From NCBI GenBank assembly GCA_036796215.1, contig DAIRDJ010000159.1, positions 1-10,855 on the forward strand: DNA of 10,855 nt, given 5' to 3'. Of the stretch, positions 5,901 to 10,855 are shown one piece after another. The stretch is from SLRI01 sp036796215 (GTDB taxonomy: Bacteria; Pseudomonadota; Alphaproteobacteria; Geminicoccales; Geminicoccaceae). Position 1 is the first letter of the stretch, and every line of letters starts with the position of its first letter. The position numbers and the translations under genes are program-made. The notes beneath the pieces were generated by a model, which saw nothing but the letters and a program-made list of their open reading frames with translations, made no database searches and had not been told where the DNA came from.

Positions 5901-6470
5901 ATGTCCCTCACCGATGTCGAAATCTGCTCGGTGGCCCTCGTCAAGATCGGCGCCAACGAGATTACCTCCTTCGACGACGAAACGTTCGAGGCCGACGTCG
6001 CGCGCCGTCTCTACGAGGTCACGCTGCGCGGCCTCATCGCCAGCCATCCTTGGTATTTCAGCATGGCCGAGGCCGAGTTGGCGCCGATGGCGGAGTCGCC
6101 GATTGCCGGCTTCTCGATGGTGTTCGCGTTGCCGGCCGATGTCCTGCGGATCGTCTCGGCTGGCGGCAGCAGTCGGGCGCGCGGCCTCGATTATCGGCTC
6201 GTCGGCGGCCGTCTCCATGCCAGCAGTAGCCGGGTCGTGCTGCGCTACCAGCGTCGACCGGACACCGCTGGGTTCCCACCGTATTTCGTCCAGGCGCTGA
6301 TCGCGCGGCTGGCTGCCGAGTTTTGCCTGCCGATCACCGAAGGCACCAGCCGGGCGGATGCCTTGTACAAGCTGGCAGCCGGCGAGCACAAAGTGGCACG
6401 GCTGATCGACAGCCAGCAGGCCGTGCCGCGCGCGGTCGAGGACTTCACCCTGATTGCGGCGCGCGGCTGA
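5901..6470 (+). CDS. Tail tubular protein A-like head-tail adaptor (T7 gp11-like)
   Basis: The 189-residue product starts 'MSLTDVEICSVALVKIGANEITSFDDET', a pattern ('..N.AL..IGA..I.S.DD.S') typical of podoviral tail tubular protein A, which forms the ring between portal and nozzle. The region 'LIASHPWYFSMAEAEL' (~42-57) fits the 'LR.HPW.FA...A.L' box of the family, and 'LPADVLRIVS' (~76-85) and 'YFVQALIARLAAEFCLPIT' (~127-145) are also characteristic. The ATG at 5901 is chosen because the family match begins there; the frame is open from 5841, and the ribosome site is weak (AGAAG at 5885-5889). Its stop codon overlaps the next gene's ATG by one base (TGATG), which implies translational coupling with the tubular protein B-like gene. 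Confidence 0.85.
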   Translation: MSLTDVEICSVALVKIGANEITSFDDETFEADVARRLYEVTLRGLIASHPWYFSMAEAELAPMAESPIAGFSMVFALPADVLRIVSAGGSSRARGLDYRLVGGRLHASSSRVVLRYQRRPDTAGFPPYFVQALIARLAAEFCLPITEGTSRADALYKLAAGEHKVARLIDSQQAVPRAVEDFTLIAARG

Positions 6471-8419
6471 TGGGCAAGATCAATATCACCAAGACGAGCT
6501 TCACCTCGGGCGAGATCGACCCCGCCCTCTACGGCCGCATCGATCTGCGGGCCTACGACGACGGTGCCGCCACGCTGCGGAACGTGCTGGTGCAGCGCAC
6601 TGGCGGCATCGCCCGCCGCCCCGGCACGTCATTCGTGGCCGACGTGCCGAGCGGAGGGCGACTCTTTCCCTATGATCACGGCGACATCCATGACCTCTTG
6701 GTCTTTGGCGATTTCGCGGTCCACGTGGTGAGCGATGGAGCGATCCGGCAGACCATTGCCGATCTTCCATGGTCGATCGAAGATGTAAATCAAATTGACA
6801 TTGCCATTGTTGATGAGAATATTGTCGTTTGTCATCCAAATTATTTACCTCGCTTGCTAAAGAGCGATTCAAATTTTTCGTGGTCACGAGAAGATTTCAA
6901 ATTCTCGCCTGCCAGACCAGATGATGATTCCGACGAAAGAGTTTTGCAGCCCTTCGTCAGATACGCGCCGCAGCGTATTGCGTTACAGCCGTATCGCATG
7001 CCGGATATTCAGGAAAATGCGGATCCGACCACCGCAAAAGATATTTACGTCCGCGTCGTTAGTTCAGAGCCATATTTCACTGCTCAGCATCTGAATGCAA
7101 CAATTCGAATCAAGGGACGACAACTTTACATCACACAATTGGAATATGCTCCGGACGACACCGTCAACCTGATAGCAAAGACGTTGGAGCCACTTGAGGA
7201 TGAACTTGCCACTGTTTTTTGGGACGAACAGGCCTTCTCTAGCGTACATGGCTTTCCAGTAGCGGCAGTAATACATCAAAATCGGTTGGTTTTCGGTGGC
7301 ACACGGAGTTTGCCGGACTATCTCTGGTTTTCGAAGTCCGGCCGTCCGTTCGATTTCGACCTTGCCGATGGCGACGACGATGCGGCGATCGCCTTTCGCA
7401 TCGGCGCCGAGCGGCGTCATGCCATCCGGCAGATGTTCTCCGGCCGGGTGCTGCAAGTCTTCACGACAGCCGGCGAATGGACGATCGGTGGCTTTCCGCT
7501 CACCCCACGCACCGCTCGGGTCGAGTTGCAGACCAGGGTCGGCTCGCTCGCCGATCGCCAGGTCGCACCGGTCGATGTCGACGGTGCCACGCTTTTTGTC
7601 GGCGCCACGGGGCGGGATCTGCGCGAGTTCCTGTTCACCGAGACCGAGCAGGCGTACCAGGCGGCAGATATCGCCATCCTTTCGCGCCACCTGATGCGAG
7701 AGCCCGTCGACATGGCCTTCGACCAGACGCGGCGGGTTTTCTGGATCGTCCGCGCCGATGGCCGGGCCTGTGCGGTAACGATCGATCGCAACAGCAACAT
7801 CGTGGCTTGGACGCTGCAGGAAACCCAGGGCAGCATCAAGGCGGTGACAATTCACGATGCGGCAGTCTTCATGCTGGTCGAGCGGGTCAATGGGCTGGCC
7901 GTCGAGCGTGTCGAGGACGGCGTCCTGGTCGATGCGCATCGCCGCCTTTCTCAACCGGTGCCGACGAGCGAGTGGGACGGCCTCGATGGCCTAGTCGGCG
8001 AGCGTTGGATCGTCGAGGCCGACGGCAGCGCACTTGGGGAGTTCGAGGTCGATGCGCCGACGCTGTCGTTGCCGAGCCCAGCTTCGGTGCTGGACTTCGG
8101 GCTCGCTTTCGAGAGTGAGGTCGAGGGCTTGCCCGTCGTTTCGGGTAGCGGCCGTGGGGTCGCTTCGGATGCACCCTACCGGCCGGTCCGCGTCGGTCTA
8201 CGGCTCGGCCCTGCCGACACGCTCATGCTCGATACCGGCGACGGCCTGCGGTCGGTCGCATTCGGCCGGGCTGCCGGGATGAACGACGTCTTCGATGTCA
8301 GTGTACGGGCTCGTGGATGGCGTCGTGGCACCGCGCTGCCGCCCTGGCGGCTGGTGCTGGCCGAGCCCGCACCATTCGAGCTCCTTTCGGTAACTGTGGA
8401 AGCAAAGGTGAACGGATAA
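6470..8419 (+). CDS. Tail tubular protein B-like tail nozzle protein (T7 gp12-like)
   Basis: At 649 residues this is the largest product in the window. Its N-terminus, 'FTSGEIDPALYGRIDLRAYDDGAATLRN' then 'VQRTGGIARRPGTSFVAD' (~10-62), is the signature of the podoviral nozzle/stabilisation family (minimal element: 'SGE..P.L.GR.D...Y..G...N....GG..RRPGT'). Later blocks fit the same family: 'HQNRLVFGGTRSLPDYLWFSKSG' (~268-290, the 'RL.FGGT...P..VW.S..G' box) and 'LQVFTTAGEWTIGG' (~327-340). It assembles below the gp11-like ring to form the DNA exit channel. Bases ~6781-7320 (residues ~105-283) are markedly AT-richer than the rest, although the frame is unbroken. The gene overlaps both neighbours by one base (TGATG and TAATG). 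Confidence 0.9.
   Translation: MGKINITKTSFTSGEIDPALYGRIDLRAYDDGAATLRNVLVQRTGGIARRPGTSFVADVPSGGRLFPYDHGDIHDLLVFGDFAVHVVSDGAIRQTIADLPWSIEDVNQIDIAIVDENIVVCHPNYLPRLLKSDSNFSWSREDFKFSPARPDDDSDERVLQPFVRYAPQRIALQPYRMPDIQENADPTTAKDIYVRVVSSEPYFTAQHLNATIRIKGRQLYITQLEYAPDDTVNLIAKTLEPLEDELATVFWDEQAFSSVHGFPVAAVIHQNRLVFGGTRSLPDYLWFSKSGRPFDFDLADGDDDAAIAFRIGAERRHAIRQMFSGRVLQVFTTAGEWTIGGFPLTPRTARVELQTRVGSLADRQVAPVDVDGATLFVGATGRDLREFLFTETEQAYQAADIAILSRHLMREPVDMAFDQTRRVFWIVRADGRACAVTIDRNSNIVAWTLQETQGSIKAVTIHDAAVFMLVERVNGLAVERVEDGVLVDAHRRLSQPVPTSEWDGLDGLVGERWIVEADGSALGEFEVDAPTLSLPSPASVLDFGLAFESEVEGLPVVSGSGRGVASDAPYRPVRVGLRLGPADTLMLDTGDGLRSVAFGRAAGMNDVFDVSVRARGWRRGTALPPWRLVLAEPAPFELLSVTVEAKVNG
6781..7320 (+). other. 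Low-GC segment inside the tubular protein B gene
   Basis: Counting by hand, 6781-7320 holds 248 G/C of 540 bases (46%), and its first 120 bases only 41 of 120 (34%). Sample stretches of the same gene outside it, 6541-6600 and 7561-7620, are 72% and 68%. The left edge is abrupt, between 'ccatggtcgatcga' and 'agatgtaaatcaaattg'; the right edge is gradual around 7260-7330. Codon choice shifts to A/T-ending codons, while the protein frame and the family boxes on both sides are intact. Confidence 0.85.
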
Positions 8420-8838
8420 TGGGCGGATTGAGCAGTCTTGCGAGCTTGGGTCTCAATGTCGCACTTGGCCAGGAGGCGGCGCGGCGGGAAAACCGAAACC
8501 TGAAGAAGGAGCGTGATCGGCAGATCGAGGCGATCACCCGGGACAATCGCGAAGCCGAACGCAAGCAGGCGGACGCGTTGCGGCGTCGTCAGGCGAGCGA
8601 GCGCGCGCGGGCCGGCGCCACCGGCACCGCCACGACCGGGGGATCCATCGATGCGATCCTGCGCGGGCTCGAGCGCGAGGCCGAACTCGACAACAATGCT
8701 CGCCGTGCGACGACCAGTGCCCGTGTCCAGCAGATTCGCGACACCTTCGGCACGCGTCGCCGGAACAACCTGCTATCCACCACTAACCGTTTGCTCGACA
8801 GCGGCGCCTCGACCTTCGGCCGCAGTCTCTTGGGCTAG
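8419..8838 (+). CDS. Internal virion protein, T7 gp14-like
   Basis: This 139-residue protein lies exactly where T7-like genomes carry gp14, the small ejection protein released from the head core to form a pore in the outer membrane. The N-terminus is short and mildly hydrophobic ('MGGLSSLASLGLNVALGQ', 1-18). A long charged helix, likely a coiled coil, follows (~20-60, rich in Arg/Glu/Lys), then a Gly/Thr hinge 'GATGTATTGGS' (~66-76) and 'IDAILRGLEREAELDNNARRA' (~77-97). The 'RAR.GA.G....GS...L......A.LD' pattern recurs in gp14-like proteins. The ATG overlaps the preceding TAA (TAATG), with AAAGG at 8404-8408. It is shorter than T7 gp14 (196 residues). The assignment is from pattern and synteny. 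Confidence 0.65.
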   Translation: MGGLSSLASLGLNVALGQEAARRENRNLKKERDRQIEAITRDNREAERKQADALRRRQASERARAGATGTATTGGSIDAILRGLEREAELDNNARRATTSARVQQIRDTFGTRRRNNLLSTTNRLLDSGASTFGRSLLG

Positions 8839-8849
8839 GTGCGGCTAGC

Positions 8850-10382
8850 ATGACGAGCACGAGGGTCGGCGACCGTCGCACGACCAGCAGGCCGTCGGCG
8901 GCAACGACCGCCGGTTTTTTGAACTTCCCTCAGTTCGTCATCGTCTGGAACAAGTTGCAGGGCCTGCACACCCCGGCGCTCCACCTGACCATTTGTCGTT
9001 GGCTCTATGGGCAGTGGATCGCCGGGGAGCGCCGCCTGCTGCTCATGGTCTTTCGCGATGCCGGCAAATCGACACTGGTCGGCCTCTTCGTGGCATGGCT
9101 GCTGACCGGCAATCCCAATCTGCGAATCCTGATCGTGGCCGCCGAGCAGATGCTTGCCAACAAGATGAGCCGCAACACACGTCGGATCGTCGAACGCCAC
9201 CCTGCAGCGGGACACCTTTTGGAACATCGCCCGGAGAATTGGGCCGTGGACCAGTTCTCGGTCCGTCGTCGCCGCAATCACCGCGACCCGTCGGTGCTGG
9301 CCCGCGGCCTGAACGGCAACATTACGGGCACTCGCGCCGATATCGTCATCTGCGACGACGTCGAGGTGCCAAATACCTGCAACACGGCAGCCAGCCGCGA
9401 AGAACTCCGCCAGCGCGTGGCCGAGATCGACTTCGTCCTGGTGCCAACGGGCCTGCAGCTCTTCGTCGGCACACCGCACAGCTATTATTCGATCTATGCC
9501 GATCGGCCACGGCGTGAAATCGGTGAGGACAAGCCGTTTCTCGACAGGTTCGAGCGACTATGCCTGCCCTTGGTGCAGGCCGACGGGAGTAGCGCCTGGC
9601 CAGAGCGGTTTCCAGCCGATGTGGTCGAGGATTTGCGTCGGCACACGGGGCCACAGCGGTTCCGCAGTCAGATGATGCTGGACCCGACCCCGCCACGCGC
9701 CGTCAAGCTCGATCCGGACCGACTGATCCCTTACGCCGACCCCCTCGATAGCCACTGGTCAGACGGCCGGTTGCGGCTGGCTATCGGTCAAACGGCCATG
9801 GTCTCCAGCGTCTGCTGGTGGGACCCGGCCTACGGAAGGCCCGGTCGAGGCGATCGAAGTGCCATTGCCGTGGTCATGGTCGACCGTCACGGGCACTACT
9901 GGTTGCACGGTGTCCGCTACCTGCAGTTCTCGGCCGAGCAAATCGACAATGTCGACGAGGCGACCCAGCTCATCCGCCAGGCCATCGCGTTCGCGCTCGG
10001 GCTGCGGCAATCCCGCCTCTTCATCGAGACCAATGGCATCGGCCGCTTCCTCCCCTCGCTGGTGCGGCGCGAGCTCAAGGGTAGTGGGCATAATTTGACG
10101 CTGGTCGAGCGTCACTCGAGCCGCGGCAAGACCGACCGAATCCTGAACGCGCTCGATCCTATCCTGGCAGCCGGCCACCTGCACATGCACGAGACCGTGC
10201 TAAACTCGGGCTTCATCGAGGAGATGCGCGAATGGGCGCCTGGAACAGCCTCGCTCGACGACGGCCTCGATGCTGTCAGCAACGCCATCCTGGAGCAGCC
10301 GGTTCAGGTAGGCCGACGGATCGGCAGATCAGCACTACAAGATGAGCGCTGTTTTGTTGCCGATGCGTCGTTCAGCATTTGA
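8850..10382 (+). CDS. Terminase large subunit, T7 gp19-like
   Basis: The 510-residue packaging motor has all expected motifs. Walker A is FRDAGKST (68-75). Walker B with catalytic acid is ADIVICDDVEVP (163-174), very close to the T7-type 'DDVEIP'. The coupling motif is VGTPHSYYSIY (206-216). The C-terminal nuclease has Asp325 (WWDPAYG), Glu393 (FIETNGIGRF) and the Asp cluster DDGLDAV (470-475). It cuts concatemeric DNA and pumps it through the portal. The first ~20 residues are a basic Ser/Thr/Arg tail not needed by the motifs; the ATG at 8850 has only AGGT (8837-8840) nearby. The gene follows the gp14-like gene after 11 bases, whereas T7 separates the two by several kilobases. No small terminase gene was found. 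Confidence 0.95.
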   Translation: MTSTRVGDRRTTSRPSAATTAGFLNFPQFVIVWNKLQGLHTPALHLTICRWLYGQWIAGERRLLLMVFRDAGKSTLVGLFVAWLLTGNPNLRILIVAAEQMLANKMSRNTRRIVERHPAAGHLLEHRPENWAVDQFSVRRRRNHRDPSVLARGLNGNITGTRADIVICDDVEVPNTCNTAASREELRQRVAEIDFVLVPTGLQLFVGTPHSYYSIYADRPRREIGEDKPFLDRFERLCLPLVQADGSSAWPERFPADVVEDLRRHTGPQRFRSQMMLDPTPPRAVKLDPDRLIPYADPLDSHWSDGRLRLAIGQTAMVSSVCWWDPAYGRPGRGDRSAIAVVMVDRHGHYWLHGVRYLQFSAEQIDNVDEATQLIRQAIAFALGLRQSRLFIETNGIGRFLPSLVRRELKGSGHNLTLVERHSSRGKTDRILNALDPILAAGHLHMHETVLNSGFIEEMREWAPGTASLDDGLDAVSNAILEQPVQVGRRIGRSALQDERCFVADASFSI

Positions 10383-10448
10383 TCGACCGCGCACTCGGCA
10401 TGTCGCATCATATGGGGAGCTTCATCGCTGCGTCCAGGAGCACACGAC

Positions 10449-10664
10449 ATGAGCCTTGCCGCTACATTGGCTGTCTTGGTTGTCGGCTGCGCTCTGTGCG
10501 GCTGGGCCGGCTGGCAGGAGCGTCGTCCACGTGGGCTCGGCGACCTCCCGCTTCTCCCGCCGATCCCGGTCTTGCTGATCGGCGTGATGATCGTGCTCGC
10601 CAGCCTCGCTCACCTGGTGACGCTGTGGACCGGTGTCCCGCTCAAGAGCCGGTTCCTGCCCTAG
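10449..10664 (+). CDS. Small two-helix membrane protein (holin candidate)
   Basis: This 71-residue protein has two hydrophobic segments, about residues 4-21 ('AATLAVLVVGCALCGWAG') and 38-61 (from 'IPVLLIGVMIVLASLAH' to 'VTLWTG'). They are joined by a positively charged turn ('WQERRPRGLGDLPLLPP'), and the C-terminus is basic ('LKSRFLP'). The ATG at 10449 has AGGAG at 10436-10440, a good spacing of 8 bases. It follows the terminase after 66 bases and ends the gene block. Size, two helices and charge arrangement would suit a class II-like holin. However, no endolysin lies beside it, so it is equally likely to be a conserved prophage membrane protein of unknown role. Confidence 0.7.
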   Translation: MSLAATLAVLVVGCALCGWAGWQERRPRGLGDLPLLPPIPVLLIGVMIVLASLAHLVTLWTGVPLKSRFLP

Positions 10665-10721
10665 CTGTTTGGTCCTGCGAAGTGCTGGTGCGGATCGGCT
10701 GTGAAACGTTGTGGCTCGGCT

Positions 10722-10776
10722 TGCGAGGCTTTACACAAGGCTTCAAAGGGTGCGAGGTCTTTGAGTGCCTTCAAGC
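10722..10776. repeat. Imperfect tandem direct repeat, ~29-base period
   Basis: TGCGAGGC-TTT...CTTCAAAG (10722-10747) recurs as TGCGAGGTCTTT...CTTCAAGC (10751-10776), sharing the TGCGAGG start, an adjacent TTT and a CTTCAA end. Two degenerate copies only; the function is unknown. Confidence 0.4.
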
Positions 10777-10789
10777 GCTCACCGAAATT

Positions 10790-10833
10790 GAGACACTTAG
10801 TTCTACTGTGTCATAAATAGACATGATTGTCTC
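10790..10833. repeat. Nested GACA/TGTC inverted repeats
   Basis: GAGACA (10790-10795) is the exact complement of TGTCTC (10828-10833). Inside lie GACAC (10792-10796) facing GTGTC (10808-10812), a TGTC-N7-GACA dyad (10809-10823) and a short hairpin AGACA-TGAT-TGTCT (10819-10832). Multiple half-sites of the same tetramer in ~45 bases suggest a protein-binding or recombination site; I cannot name the protein. Confidence 0.4.
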
Positions 10834-10855
10834 GAAGCCGCATGCAGCATGGGCA

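Larger units (their letters stand above)
10665..10855. other. Gene-free right end with repeats
   Basis: No ORF here has a credible start or family match, and the stretch from ~10785 is AT-richer than the phage genes. It contains an imperfect direct repeat (TGCGAGG... at 10722 and 10751) and a cluster of GACA/TGTC inverted elements (10790-10833). No tRNA or T-rich terminator was recognised. It may mark the boundary of the phage cassette or the start of another element. Confidence 0.5.

Noticed and set aside
5434..6300. Plus-strand ORF (288 codons) overlapping the small capsid-associated gene and the gp11-like gene
   Set aside because: Extreme Arg/Ser/Pro composition typical of a GC-rich wrong frame, and it overlaps two better genes.
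5730..6389. Minus-strand ORF (219 codons) opposite the gp11-like gene
   Set aside because: It is a shadow of the gp11-like coding region, with no ribosome site or family match.
7064..7954. Minus-strand ORF (296 codons) opposite the tail nozzle gene
   Set aside because: It lies antisense to conserved coding sequence; the protein is rich in Arg/Asp/Gly shadow composition and has no recognisable domain.
8835..9479. Minus-strand ORF (214 codons) opposite the terminase N-terminus
   Set aside because: It covers the complement of the terminase ATPase motifs, so the plus strand is clearly the coding one.
10379..10816. Plus-strand ORF overlapping the small membrane protein
   Set aside because: It overlaps a better-supported two-helix protein with a good ribosome site and has low-complexity composition.
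1..10855. CRISPR array, tRNA, rRNA, retron or diversity-generating retroelement
   Set aside because: Looked for regular short repeats, cloverleaf-like ends, and a reverse transcriptase with template repeats; none was seen, although the Bbp19-like protein brings BPP-1 to mind.

Overview
The window is high-GC DNA (about 65-72% in the stretches counted by hand) carrying the morphogenesis cassette of a T7-like, short-tailed (podovirus-type) prophage. The host is probably an alphaproteobacterium. That rests on overall composition, on the XRE/S24-type regulator, whose N-terminal half and 'WIARI-W' C-terminal end match a family I know mainly from alphaproteobacteria, and on a GTTC-N7-GTTC site shaped like the alphaproteobacterial LexA box. 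No host marker such as rRNA, tRNA or a housekeeping gene is present, so the taxon is an inference.

Layout. Positions 1-550 hold a decayed, truncated IS66-family transposase. Positions 551-764 hold nothing recognisable. At 765-1403 (minus) is a phage-repressor-like regulator whose peptidase domain has lost both catalytic residues. A divergent control region (1404-1502) separates it from a rightward cluster. That cluster is: a small His/Cys protein (1506-1871), portal (1931-3400), Bbp19-like protein (3404-3676), scaffold (3679-4521), major capsid protein (4653-5471), a small capsid-associated protein (5474-5743), two tandem stem-loops (5756-5820), tail tubular protein A-like (5901-6470), tail tubular protein B-like (6470-8419), a gp14-like internal virion protein (8419-8838), the large terminase (8850-10382) and a two-helix membrane protein (10449-10664). 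The last ~190 bases have no gene but carry direct and inverted repeats.

How it works together. The portal anchors the capsid vertex, the scaffold guides capsid assembly, the terminase packages DNA through the portal, and the two tubular proteins plus the gp14-like protein form the short tail and ejection apparatus. The order portal-scaffold-capsid-gp11-gp12-gp14-terminase is that of T7. However, the large gp15/gp16 ejection proteins, the tail fibre, lysis genes and small terminase that T7 places between gp14 and the large terminase are absent here. No integrase or replication gene is in the window.

The most interesting region is the control DNA. A near-consensus sigma70 promoter (TTGACA-N18-TATGAT) lies directly before the portal gene, with its -10 box inside a dyad symmetry. 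An 11/13-matching copy of that -10 block lies before the His/Cys gene, and a LexA-box-like direct repeat sits just upstream of the repressor start. Also notable are a ~540-base low-GC insert inside the tubular protein B gene and a perfect 13-bp GNRA-type hairpin between the head and tail genes.
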